A stretch of DNA of 33,582 bases, taken from contig JAPYTV010000002.1 in NCBI GenBank assembly GCA_029941985.1, positions 1 through 33,582 on the forward strand, read 5' to 3'. The notes under the pieces are model-generated. The model had not been told where the DNA came from. It saw only the letters and a program-made list of their open reading frames with translations, and did not search any database. The stretch is from Candidatus Pelagibacter sp. (GTDB lineage: Bacteria > Pseudomonadota > Alphaproteobacteria > Pelagibacterales > Pelagibacteraceae). A program made the position numbers and the translations under genes. Below, in pieces: positions 18,170 to 26,052 of this stretch (within the stretch, counting starts at the first letter, position 1; every line of letters starts with the position of its first letter).

Positions 18170-19005
18170 TTTACAAATGTACCATTATGATAATCTTGAA
18201 CAGCTTGCAAGATCTCTGCTTTAGTATTCATAACAAATGGACCACCTCTTGCAATAGATTCTCCAATAGGCTTTCCTGATATAAGTAAAAATTTAGCTTT
18301 AGTTAAACTAGAAACTTTCAATTTTTCACCTCTCGTTAAAATAATTAAAGTAGAATCCTTAACTGCATCATGATTTTCTTCTCCAACTTTAATTTCACCA
18401 TCAATTAAGTAAATTAATGAATTGTGAGTTGCGGGTAATTCAAAATTAAACTCTTTCCCTTTTTCGATTTCTATATCAAAGTATATTGGCTCAATATTAT
18501 GACCTTTAACAGGTCCTTCTGCTTCACCAAATTTTCCAGCTATAATTTTTATTTTTTTTTCATCATCTTTATGAATCTGCATTTCTTTTGCATCGATATA
18601 AATATATTCAGGCTTGTTCATTTTAAACTTTGCCGGCATATTTACCCACAATTGAAATCCATGAAGTTTACCTTCTGTCATTGCAGGCATTTCAGAATGA
18701 ATTATTCCACCACCAGTTTTCATCCACTGAACATCTCCTGCAGACATTCTACCCTTAGCACCCGTGCTATCTTCATGTTCAAATTTACCACTTAGCATAT
18801 AGGTAACTGTTTCAATTCCTCTGTGAGGGTGAGGAGGGAAGCCTCCTATATAATCGTCTTTATTTTCAGAGCCAAATTCATCTAACATTAAAAAAGGATC
18901 GTGGTAATTTATAAGGTGTGTTCCAATACTTCTCTTTAGTTTAACTCCAGCACCATCTGATGCTGCAACTGGTTCTATGATTTTTTCTACTTCTATTTTA
19001 CTCAT
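18166..19005 (-). CDS. Pirin family protein (cupin; possible quercetin 2,3-dioxygenase-like)
   Basis: The 279-aa protein is a two-domain cupin of the pirin family. The metal ligands are all visible: His59 and His61 in GFPPHPHRGIETVTYML, then His103 and Glu105 in GGGIIHSEMP. Pirins bind Fe and have been assigned quercetinase-like oxygenase or redox-sensing roles; the substrate here is unknown. It lies in an operon with DoxX, a CDGSH protein and a quinone oxidoreductase, a context that suggests redox or aromatic/quinone stress. Its ATG overlaps the doxX stop by one base (TAATG). Confidence 0.93.
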   Translation of the reverse strand: MSKIEVEKIIEPVAASDGAGVKLKRSIGTHLINYHDPFLMLDEFGSENKDDYIGGFPPHPHRGIETVTYMLSGKFEHEDSTGAKGRMSAGDVQWMKTGGGIIHSEMPAMTEGKLHGFQLWVNMPAKFKMNKPEYIYIDAKEMQIHKDDEKKIKIIAGKFGEAEGPVKGHNIEPIYFDIEIEKGKEFNFELPATHNSLIYLIDGEIKVGEENHDAVKDSTLIILTRGEKLKVSSLTKAKFLLISGKPIGESIARGGPFVMNTKAEILQAVQDYHNGTFVK

Positions 19006-19379
19006 TAGCTAAATTTTTTATCTAAACTAAAATCTTTTGCTCCATTAACAACCAGAAATAAAAAACCTCCAGCAAGTCCAATATTTTTCATAAATGATAT
19101 AAACTGCATTTGATTTGAAAAATCATTGTGGAAAATAACAGCTGTAGCAATACAAAATAAACTTAATAAAGCTGCTGAGATTTTTACTTTATATCCAACC
19201 ACAATTAATATTGGAGCACCAATTTCAAGTATGATTGTTGGAATTAAAAAACCCCCTGACATACCTAAAGACTCCATCCATCCAACTGTTCCTTCGTAAT
19301 TGCCAATTTTATTGATTCCACTTAATAAAAAAACAAGTGAGATAAAGATTCTTCCTACTAAATCTAATAAATTTGTCAT
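19005..19379 (-). CDS. DoxX family membrane protein
   Basis: The 124-aa product has four hydrophobic helices (about 4-20, 42-62, 66-84, 92-112). The N-terminal RIFISLVFLLSGINKIGNYEG and central PTIILEIGAPILIVVGYK match the DoxX/DoxD family (COG2259). Some DoxX proteins pair with quinone-linked redox enzymes, and one mycobacterial DoxX is linked to oxidative stress. It starts three bases after the CDGSH gene and overlaps pirin by one base, so all three are translated together. Confidence 0.9.
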   Translation of the reverse strand: MTNLLDLVGRIFISLVFLLSGINKIGNYEGTVGWMESLGMSGGFLIPTIILEIGAPILIVVGYKVKISAALLSLFCIATAVIFHNDFSNQMQFISFMKNIGLAGGFLFLVVNGAKDFSLDKKFS

Positions 19380-19382
19380 AAT

Positions 19383-19619
19383 TTATTTTTTATGTGATCC
19401 ATCACAAAATGGTTGATTATTAGTTTGTTTGCAAACACAAAAAAACATCTTTTTTGTTTCTTCAGCTTTGTAAACAACTGGATTAAATTCTGTTCCTTTA
19501 TGAGAAGCGTCGCAGAAAGGTTGCTTTGAACTTTTTCCACATGAACACCAATAATAAGACTTACCTTTTTCAACCTCAACTGCAATTGGTTCGTAACCTG
19601 CTCTTTGTCCTTTTATCAA
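19383..19619 (-). CDS. Tandem CDGSH iron-sulfur domain protein
   Basis: The 78-aa protein holds two complete CDGSH [2Fe-2S] motifs with 3Cys-1His ligands: Cys25, Cys27, Cys36 and His40 (WCSCGKSSKQPFCDASH), and Cys61, Cys63, Cys72 and His76 (FCVCKQTNNQPFCDGSH). The first has Ala where the motif has Gly. CDGSH proteins carry redox-active, acid-labile clusters. The start is TTG, supported by an AAAGGG Shine-Dalgarno and by the family N-terminus just before GKSYYWCSCG. It heads the pirin/DoxX/quinone reductase operon. The overlapping 69-aa frame in the track (19376-19585) is a shadow. Confidence 0.94.
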   Translation of the reverse strand: MIKGQRAGYEPIAVEVEKGKSYYWCSCGKSSKQPFCDASHKGTEFNPVVYKAEETKKMFFCVCKQTNNQPFCDGSHKK

Positions 19620-19662
19620 TTTTTACCCTTTGGTTATTTGATATTTAAGTATAGGTGTTTGA

Positions 19663-20325
19663 CTAAATAATTTCAAGTAGCTGCCTTAAGTTTTTCACTT
19701 CATTTTTTGGTTTGTAATCAAGATTGTCAAAAATATTATTATTCCTGTTAACCCAAATAGAACTGTAACCATAGTTTCCACCACCCGATACATCCCAGGT
19801 ATTGGCACTTAAAAATGCAGCTTCTTCTTTTTGTATTTTATATTTTTTAATTGGTATGTCATAAACTTTTGAATCTGGTTTATATATTCCAACTTCTTCA
19901 ATTGAAAAAATATCATCAAATATATTATCTAAACTATTACTCTTAACTAATTCGTTAAGAAGAGAAGGTGTCCCATTTGAGAGAATTGCTAGTTTATAAT
20001 TTTTTTCTTTTAGATTATTTAGAACTTCTTTTACTTCTGGAAAAGTAGAAAGAATTTTATAAAGGTCTAATAATTCATTTCTCATTGAAAGATCTATTTT
20101 AAAAGCCTTCATAGATTTATCCAAGCTATCTTCTGTAACTTGCCAAAAGTCTTTATGTCTATTCATTAAACTTCTAAGCCAAGTATATTCTAATTGAGTG
20201 GTACGCCAATAATTTGCAAAGCCTTCCCATTTATTACCAATTTTGTCTCTGCACTTTTCTGCAGCTGAATTAACATCAAATAAAGTGCCATAAGCATCAA
20301 AAATTATTGCTTTAATATTTTTCAT
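19663..20325 (-). CDS. Haloacid dehalogenase, type II (L-2-haloacid dehalogenase family)
   Basis: The 220-aa protein has the complete residue set of L-2-haloacid dehalogenases: nucleophile Asp10 and Thr14 in FDAYGTLFDV, Arg41 before TTQLEYTWLRSLM, Ser116-Asn117 in LSNG, Lys149 in GIYKPD, Tyr155, and Ser173, Asn175 and Asp178 in LSANTWD. These match the known enzyme almost position for position. The family hydrolyses short 2-haloalkanoates such as chloroacetate to hydroxy acids. The substrate in vivo is not shown. Its ATG is only 17 bases from divergent rsmE. Confidence 0.93.
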   Translation of the reverse strand: MKNIKAIIFDAYGTLFDVNSAAEKCRDKIGNKWEGFANYWRTTQLEYTWLRSLMNRHKDFWQVTEDSLDKSMKAFKIDLSMRNELLDLYKILSTFPEVKEVLNNLKEKNYKLAILSNGTPSLLNELVKSNSLDNIFDDIFSIEEVGIYKPDSKVYDIPIKKYKIQKEEAAFLSANTWDVSGGGNYGYSSIWVNRNNNIFDNLDYKPKNEVKNLRQLLEII

Positions 20326-20342
20326 AAATTAACTTAACAATT

Positions 20343-21044
20343 ATGAGTAATATTAGATTATTTTTTTCAGAAAGTTTATCAATTAATTTAACCGCTAAAC
20401 TAGATAAATCACAATCTCATTATGTAAATAAAGTAATGAGAATTAAAGTAAATGAGGTTTTTTCTTTGTTTAACAGCAATGGTGAATGGGAAGCAAAGAT
20501 TTTAGAAATATCAAAAAGTATAGTTGAATTTAATGTTACAAAGCAATTAAGACAGAAAGAAAATACTAAAGAACTGTGGCTAGCTTTTTCACCTATTAAA
20601 TCTAATTATTTGAATTTTATGATTCAAAAAGCAACGGAATTGGGTGTAACTAAATTTTTACCTATTATTTTTGACAGAACAGTTGTTAGAAAAATAAATA
20701 AAGAACGAATTGAGAAAGTAATTATAGAAGCCGCAGAACAATCAAATCGAATTAACGTACCGTCGATTGAAGAACCACAAAATTTAAATTTTTTTTTGGA
20801 TAATAAAATTGACTTAATATTTACTGATTTAAATTCTAAAAATAAGAAATTAGATTTAGAAAAATTAACAGAAAATCCAACATGTATAATCATTGGTCCA
20901 GAAGGCGATTTTTCAGAAGCTGAGAGGGAACAAATTCTTTCTTTTAAAGGTGTTCAGCCAATTAGAATAAATGAAAATATATTAAGATCAGAAACCGCAG
21001 TTATTTCAGCAATTTCTATAATTAATTATTGTTTAGATTTATAA
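20343..21044 (+). CDS. rsmE: 16S rRNA (uracil(1498)-N3)-methyltransferase
   Basis: RsmE methylates U1498 of 16S rRNA. The 233-aa SPOUT protein shows SQSHYVNKVMRIKV near residue 23, LWLAFSPIKSNYLNFMIQKATELGVTKFLPI in the middle, and the C-terminal knot motifs IIGPEGDFSEAE and INENILRSETAVISAISI that bind SAM. Length and motifs are standard. It diverges from the haloacid dehalogenase across 17 bases, and its last six bases overlap the end of sco1 on the other strand. Confidence 0.96.
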   Translation: MSNIRLFFSESLSINLTAKLDKSQSHYVNKVMRIKVNEVFSLFNSNGEWEAKILEISKSIVEFNVTKQLRQKENTKELWLAFSPIKSNYLNFMIQKATELGVTKFLPIIFDRTVVRKINKERIEKVIIEAAEQSNRINVPSIEEPQNLNFFLDNKIDLIFTDLNSKNKKLDLEKLTENPTCIIIGPEGDFSEAEREQILSFKGVQPIRINENILRSETAVISAISIINYCLDL

Positions 21045-21626
21045 ATATTTCTTAACTATCTTAAAAATATTATCTAAATTTTCATGATGACTAATACGAT
21101 CAATGTATTTTCCATTATCAAGTAGAAGTATCGAAGAACTATGGTTAATTAAGTAACTGCCATCTTCATTAAAAATTTTTTCACTTAAGACACCCCAAGA
21201 TTTTGAAAGTAAAAATACTTTTTCTGGATCACCTGTTATTCCATAAATTTCATTTTTAAATGAATCCAGATAATTTTTAATTATTTCAGGGCTATCTCTT
21301 TCAGGATCAATACTTACAAAATAAACTTTGAATTTTTCTTTTTTTACGTTATCTAATTTTTCAATAACTTCATCTAGATTAGCTAAGGTCAGTGGACATA
21401 CATCAGGGCAGTTTGTAAAACCAAAAAAAATGGCAGTTAATGACCCTTGAAAAGATTTTTCTGTTACTGGGTTATTATTTACATCTTTTAATATAAATGT
21501 AGAACCAGTATACGATGCGACAATATCCTCTTTTTTTTCTTGTACCGATAATACAATAGGTAGCATAATAAATATAAAAATTCCTAAGCAACCTCCCAGT
21601 ATCGTAATTGAAGTCTTTAATTTCAT
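21039..21626 (-). CDS. SCO1/SenC copper chaperone for cytochrome c oxidase
   Basis: The 195-aa protein has one N-terminal membrane anchor (about residues 8-27) and a periplasmic thioredoxin-like domain. The copper-binding motif is FGFTNCPDVCPL with Cys73 and Cys77, and the third ligand is the His in YLINHSSSILLLD. VYFVSIDPERDSPEIIKNYL is also typical. Sco proteins help build the CuA centre of subunit II. It sits head-to-head with a subunit III-like gene and close to the main cox genes, which fits that role. I see no Cox11/CtaG in the window, so Sco may be the main copper insertion factor encoded here. Confidence 0.95.
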   Translation of the reverse strand: MKLKTSITILGGCLGIFIFIMLPIVLSVQEKKEDIVASYTGSTFILKDVNNNPVTEKSFQGSLTAIFFGFTNCPDVCPLTLANLDEVIEKLDNVKKEKFKVYFVSIDPERDSPEIIKNYLDSFKNEIYGITGDPEKVFLLSKSWGVLSEKIFNEDGSYLINHSSSILLLDNGKYIDRISHHENLDNIFKIVKKYL

Positions 21627-21658
21627 AATTTAATCATTATATATTACACATAATAATT

Positions 21659-22339
21659 ATGTCTAAATTTTTTAAAAACCTTTTTGGCGCACTTTCCGAT
21701 AAACCTTGGGATAAAGAGCAGATGGCAATTGACAATTATCATCAAGGTAAAACATTTGATATTTCAAACCAAACATCAGCAGTTATAGTAATTTTTGGAG
21801 TAAGCACTGTATTGTTTTCTTTAGTAGTCACGGGTTATCTTTATAGCGTTCCTGTAGGCCAAGACACTAGCTATTTATTAAAACCAAATTTATTATGGTT
21901 AAATACTTTAGTTTTATTATTTGTCACTTATTTTTTTAACAAAGTTACAAAAAGCTTAAAAAAAAATAATACAGATAATGTTAAAAATAACTTAATTATA
22001 GTTGGATTTCTAAGTTATGTATTTTTGTTTGGACAATTATTTTTTTGGCTGCAATTGATGAAAAGTGGAAATTACGTTTCTACAAATAATTATTTTTCAT
22101 CTTTTTATATTTTCACTGCACTTCATGGACTTCATTTGCTAGGTGGATTATTTTTTTGGGGAATAGTTTTTTCTAAAGTTCGCAAAGCTGAACAAACACA
22201 AATCATAAGTCAGAAAAAAAGTATAGAAGCTTTATCTCTTTATTGGACTTTTTTGTTAATTGTTTGGGTTATGTTTTTTTTAATTATGTATGTTTTTAAT
22301 GATACCGTAGTTGCTTGGTGTCGAGCTTTGCTTAGCTAA
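21659..22339 (+). CDS. Cytochrome c oxidase subunit III-like protein, five-helix form
   Basis: The 226-aa protein is a heme-copper oxidase subunit III family member. About five hydrophobic helices are visible (near 39-62, 75-95, 109-133, 145-170, 190-212), like CyoC or NorE-type forms and unlike the seven-helix CoxC at 25340. The block FTALHGLHLLGGLFFWGIVF corresponds to ITGFHGTHVSIGVIFLF of CoxC, and LSLYWTFLLIVWVMFFLIMY to LGLYWHFVDLVWVFIFAFFY, with His-Phe-Val-Asp replaced by Thr-Phe-Leu-Leu. It is divergent from sco1 across 32 bases (TATATT-rich). It may be an extra oxidase subunit or assembly factor. Confidence 0.85.
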   Translation: MSKFFKNLFGALSDKPWDKEQMAIDNYHQGKTFDISNQTSAVIVIFGVSTVLFSLVVTGYLYSVPVGQDTSYLLKPNLLWLNTLVLLFVTYFFNKVTKSLKKNNTDNVKNNLIIVGFLSYVFLFGQLFFWLQLMKSGNYVSTNNYFSSFYIFTALHGLHLLGGLFFWGIVFSKVRKAEQTQIISQKKSIEALSLYWTFLLIVWVMFFLIMYVFNDTVVAWCRALLS

Positions 22340-22344
22340 ATATT

Positions 22345-22536
22345 TTAAAGAAATAACATTAAAATAGCACCAACTACGATTATAAGAACTAATAAAATAT
22401 TTACAGATTTTAAATATTTTTTTATTTCAGGACTTATTTTTTTTTTTGAAAATAATCCTGCACCTAATGATATTACAATAAAAAAGAGAAATACTAATGC
22501 AAGTATAACTATAAAAATTCCAAATTTTCCTAGCAT
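22345..22536 (-). CDS. 63-aa twin transmembrane helix protein inside the cox island
   Basis: This small ORF fills the space between the subunit III-like gene and coxB, on the opposite strand. It has helix 1 at about residues 6-28, a basic linker FSKKKISPEIKKYLKSV and helix 2 at about 48-62. That architecture matches twin-transmembrane proteins (DUF2909) and HIG1-domain proteins seen near cytochrome oxidase genes in other bacteria. Sequence similarity to either is not clear enough by eye to assign. Its stop is five bases from the preceding convergent gene. The clean hairpin-membrane design and tight packing suggest a real gene, not an antisense artefact. Confidence 0.65.
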   Translation of the reverse strand: MLGKFGIFIVILALVFLFFIVISLGAGLFSKKKISPEIKKYLKSVNILLVLIIVVGAILMLFL

Positions 22537-22625
22537 ATTTGGATGGTTATATAGGCTTAATAGACAATTTATTAAGACATTTTGTCTCTAGATTATATGT
22601 ATATTTCTTCTATAACTTCGAGAAT

Positions 22626-23468
22626 ATGCACGCAGGTTTTATTTTTTTAGCAGTAATTGTTGGTTCAGTGCTGTTCCATATTTTTACTCCATGGTGGTGG
22701 ACGGACATAGCTTCAAATTGGGGAGCAATGGATGATACAATCAATTTAACTTTTTGGATTGGTGGTGGAGTATTTATCTTAGTTTGCTTATTTATGGTGT
22801 ACTGTGTTTTCAAGTTCTCTTATAAAGAAGGTCGTAAAGTTGAATATAAACCTGAAGATCATAAATTAGAAAAAATATTAACTATTGCAACTACCATAGG
22901 AATTATTGCTCTTTTGGCACCAGGGCTTATAGTTTATAAAAATTATATTGATACTCCAAAAAATGCATTGCACGTTGAAGTGAATGCTTGGCAATGGGGA
23001 TGGCAATATAGGTTGCCAGGAGAAGATGGAATATTAGGTACGGCTCAAGTTGCAAAAATTAGTGATGATAATCCTTTTGGAATAAATTTAGATGACCCAA
23101 ATGGAAAAGATGATATTTTGATTCAAAGTGATGAACTTCACTTAAAAACAGATAAACCAGTAAAAATTTTATTAAGATCACTTGATGTTTTGCATAATTT
23201 TTATGTTCCACAATTTAGAGCAAAAATGGATGCTATTCCGGGGATAATTAGTTATTATTGGTTTGAACCAAATAAAGTTGGAGAATATGAAGTTCTTTGT
23301 GCCGAATACTGTGGAGTAGGACACTACGGTATGAGAGCGATAGTTATAGTTGATAGTGAAGAGAATTATGAAAACTGGATTAATGAACAGGAAACTTTTT
23401 CAAGTTTAATAGCTAAACAGGATAATAACAAATTAAAAACAACAAGAATTGCAAAAAATAATAATTAA
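22626..23468 (+). CDS. coxB: Cytochrome c oxidase subunit II (CuA)
   Basis: Subunit II takes electrons from cytochrome c through its CuA centre. The CuA ligands are complete: the His in SLDVLHNFYVPQF and CAEYCGVGHYGM (C-x3-C-x3-H-x2-M). The electron entry segment is VNAWQWGWQYRLPG. Three N-terminal hydrophobic segments are seen, the first ending in HIFTPWWWTDIASNWG, so this is the PWWW-type subunit II and not the common two-helix form. The ORF track starts at TTG 22539, adding 29 residues unlike any subunit II I know. I prefer ATG 22626 (280 aa), which leaves about 89 bases for the promoters of this gene and the divergent small gene. The start is uncertain. Confidence 0.9.
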   Translation: MHAGFIFLAVIVGSVLFHIFTPWWWTDIASNWGAMDDTINLTFWIGGGVFILVCLFMVYCVFKFSYKEGRKVEYKPEDHKLEKILTIATTIGIIALLAPGLIVYKNYIDTPKNALHVEVNAWQWGWQYRLPGEDGILGTAQVAKISDDNPFGINLDDPNGKDDILIQSDELHLKTDKPVKILLRSLDVLHNFYVPQFRAKMDAIPGIISYYWFEPNKVGEYEVLCAEYCGVGHYGMRAIVIVDSEENYENWINEQETFSSLIAKQDNNKLKTTRIAKNNN

Positions 23469-23485
23469 AATAATATAAGGATAAT

Positions 23486-25324
23486 ATGCCAGACGAATAT
23501 AATCAGAAAAATACTCCTCTTGAAGCCCAGTCTTCAGAAACAATGTCAGGATCTTCTGGTTCGACAACAGATATTGATTATGTAAGACCTGCGGAAGTTC
23601 CAGAACAAGATCTTTATCATGGTCATAGCTTTATTACTAAGTGGGTTTTTTGCCAAGATGCAAAAGTTATTGGAATACAATATTTTCTTACGGCAGTATT
23701 TACGGGAATTGTTGGTTTAATACTTTCATGGTTAATGCGTTTGCAATTAGGTTTTCCAGAATTAGTTCCATTCATTACAGCTGAACACTATTATCAGTTT
23801 GTAACTATGCACGGGATGATAATGATAGTCTACTTTTTAACAGCTTTATTTTTGGGAGGTTTTGGAAATTATTTAGTTCCTTTAATGGTTGGTGCAAGAG
23901 ATATGGTTTTTCCATATGTAAACATGGTTAGTTTTTGGATGTTCTTTATTGCAGTTTGTGTTCTTATGGCTAGCTTTTTTGTTCCAGGCGGACCAACCGG
24001 AGCAGGTTGGACACTCTATCCCCCACAAGCAATTTTACCAGGAAGTCCAGGCTCAGGAATAGGAATTATTTTGATGCTTGTATCTTTATCTTTATTTGTA
24101 ATTGGATTTACTATGGGCGGATTAAACTACTTAATTACAATTTTACAAGCTCGTACTAGAGGTATGACATTAATGAGAATGCCACTGACTATTTGGGGTA
24201 TTTTTACAGCAACTGCTTTAGCCATGTTAGCTTTTCCTGCTTTATTGGTTAGCTGCATAATGATGACTTTAGATAAAGTTTTAGAAACTAGCTTCTTTAT
24301 GCCAGCAATAATACAGGCAGGAGAGGTGCTAGATTATGGCGGGGGAAGTCCAGTTCTTTTCCAACATTTATTTTGGTTCTTTGGTCACCCCGAAGTTTAT
24401 ATTGTAGCTCTTCCTGCTTTTGGAATTGTTTCAGATTTAATATCAGTTCATGCTAGAAAAAATATTTTTGGATATCGAATGATGGTTTGGGCTATTGTCG
24501 GTATTGGAGCTTTAAGTTTCTTTGTATGGGCTCACCACATGTATGTAAGTGGTATGAATCCTTGGTTTGGGTTTTTCTTTGCAACAACAACACTTATTAT
24601 TGCAGTTCCAACTGCATTGAAAGTTTACAACTGGATAATAACATTATTTAAAGCAAATATAAGAATGAATACTGTAATGCTTTTTTGTTTAGGTTTTATT
24701 GTAACCTTTGTAAATGGAGGAATTACTGGAATTTTTTTAGGCAATGTTGCTGTAGATATTCCTTTGTCTGATACTTATTTTGTTATAGCTCATTTTCATA
24801 TGGTGATGGGTATTGCTCCACTTATGGTAATCATGGGAGCTGTTTATCATTGGTTTCCTTTAGTTACAGGAAGAATGCTAAATGAAAGGTTAGGTAAGTG
24901 GCATTTTTGGTTTACTTTTCTAGGAGCTTATTCAATTTATTTCCCAATGCATTATCTTGGCTTTATTGGAGTACCAAGAAGATATTTTGAAATGTATGAT
25001 AGTCCTTATGTGACTTCTGCTACTGGATTGAATGAATTTATAACTGTAGCAGCTTTAATTGTTGGTATTTCACAATTTATTTTTATTTATAATATTATAA
25101 CAAGTTTAAAAATGGGAAAACCAGCCGGAAAAAATCCTTGGAAAGCAAATTCTTTGGAGTGGTTAACTCATGAAGTGCCACCAACTCATGGTAACTGGGG
25201 AGAAAATTTGCCAGTTGTTCATAGATGGCCTTATGATTTTAACGTTCCAGGAGCAAAAGAAGATTATATAACTCAAACAACAGCACCAAGCGAAGTTTTA
25301 GGTGCCGAGGTTGAAAAAACTTAA
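23486..25324 (+). CDS. coxA: Cytochrome c oxidase subunit I (aa3-type, A1)
   Basis: CoxA is the catalytic subunit, reducing oxygen at the heme a3-CuB site and pumping protons. The 612-aa protein has about 12 helices and an N-terminal hydrophilic extension of about 55 residues. Key residues: a heme a His in YQFVTMHGMIMI; the D-channel entry Asp in PLMVGARDMVFPY; CuB His, cross-linked Tyr and D-channel Glu in WFFGHPEVYIVALPAFG; the His pair in WAHHMYVSGM; and heme His ligands in HFHMVMG. The Glu in GHPEVY marks an A1-type oxidase. An AAGG Shine-Dalgarno precedes the ATG, 17 bases after coxB. Confidence 0.98.
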   Translation: MPDEYNQKNTPLEAQSSETMSGSSGSTTDIDYVRPAEVPEQDLYHGHSFITKWVFCQDAKVIGIQYFLTAVFTGIVGLILSWLMRLQLGFPELVPFITAEHYYQFVTMHGMIMIVYFLTALFLGGFGNYLVPLMVGARDMVFPYVNMVSFWMFFIAVCVLMASFFVPGGPTGAGWTLYPPQAILPGSPGSGIGIILMLVSLSLFVIGFTMGGLNYLITILQARTRGMTLMRMPLTIWGIFTATALAMLAFPALLVSCIMMTLDKVLETSFFMPAIIQAGEVLDYGGGSPVLFQHLFWFFGHPEVYIVALPAFGIVSDLISVHARKNIFGYRMMVWAIVGIGALSFFVWAHHMYVSGMNPWFGFFFATTTLIIAVPTALKVYNWIITLFKANIRMNTVMLFCLGFIVTFVNGGITGIFLGNVAVDIPLSDTYFVIAHFHMVMGIAPLMVIMGAVYHWFPLVTGRMLNERLGKWHFWFTFLGAYSIYFPMHYLGFIGVPRRYFEMYDSPYVTSATGLNEFITVAALIVGISQFIFIYNIITSLKMGKPAGKNPWKANSLEWLTHEVPPTHGNWGENLPVVHRWPYDFNVPGAKEDYITQTTAPSEVLGAEVEKT

Positions 25325-25339
25325 TTAATTAAATATTAA

Positions 25340-26044
25340 ATGTCTGATCATACTTTAGATAAATTGCCAGGTGGTTACAAAGGTATGGCTGCAGATATGA
25401 GCTCAGATCAAACTGCGTTTAAAGGTGTCCAGTGGGGCAAAACTATGATGTGGATTTTTCTACTAAGTGATACTTTTATATTTAGCTGTTTTTTAATTTC
25501 ATATATGAAAGGAAGAGCTTCAACAGTAGTAGATTGGCCAAATACAAGTGAAGTTTTTTCATTGCACGTTGGTGATGTGCCTGTTCCATTATTATTAATT
25601 GCAATTATGACGTTTGTTTTGATCACAAGCAGTGGAACTATGGCACTTGCTGTTAAATATGGCTATGAAAGAAACAGAAAAATGTGCGCATGGCTAATAT
25701 TAGCTACAGCAATAGGTGGACTTACTTTTGTTGGGATGCAAGCATTTGAATGGTCAAAACTAATACATGAAGGTGTTAGACCTTGGGAAAATCCATTTGG
25801 AGCTAAACAGTTTGGTTCTTTCTTTTTTATGATTACAGGATTTCACGGAACTCACGTTTCAATTGGTGTGATTTTTTTATTTATTTTTGCAAGAAAAACT
25901 TTTAGAGGTGATTTTGATACTGGTAAACGAGGGTTTTTTACAACAATGAAATCAGATTATGTAGCAATAGAGATTTTAGGTCTTTATTGGCACTTTGTTG
26001 ATTTGGTGTGGGTATTTATATTTGCTTTCTTTTATTTATGGTAA
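25340..26044 (+). CDS. coxC: Cytochrome c oxidase subunit III
   Basis: The 234-aa protein is the canonical subunit III of this operon. It has several hydrophobic helices; the first is in KTMMWIFLLSDTFIFSCFLISY, with the conserved FLLSD-type motif. Later blocks are GMQAFEWSKLI, FFMITGFHGTHVSIGVIFLF, and the C-terminal LGLYWHFVDLVWVFIFAFFYLW, all diagnostic. It lies 15 bases after coxA and eight before the subunit IV gene, so the order is coxB-coxA-coxC-cox4. A second, shorter subunit III relative is at 21659. Confidence 0.96.
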   Translation: MSDHTLDKLPGGYKGMAADMSSDQTAFKGVQWGKTMMWIFLLSDTFIFSCFLISYMKGRASTVVDWPNTSEVFSLHVGDVPVPLLLIAIMTFVLITSSGTMALAVKYGYERNRKMCAWLILATAIGGLTFVGMQAFEWSKLIHEGVRPWENPFGAKQFGSFFFMITGFHGTHVSIGVIFLFIFARKTFRGDFDTGKRGFFTTMKSDYVAIEILGLYWHFVDLVWVFIFAFFYLW

Positions 26045-26052
26045 ACTAATTT

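Noticed and set aside
19376-19585. 69-aa minus-strand ORF overlapping the CDGSH gene
   Set aside because: It is a shifted frame of a gene with two perfect CDGSH motifs.
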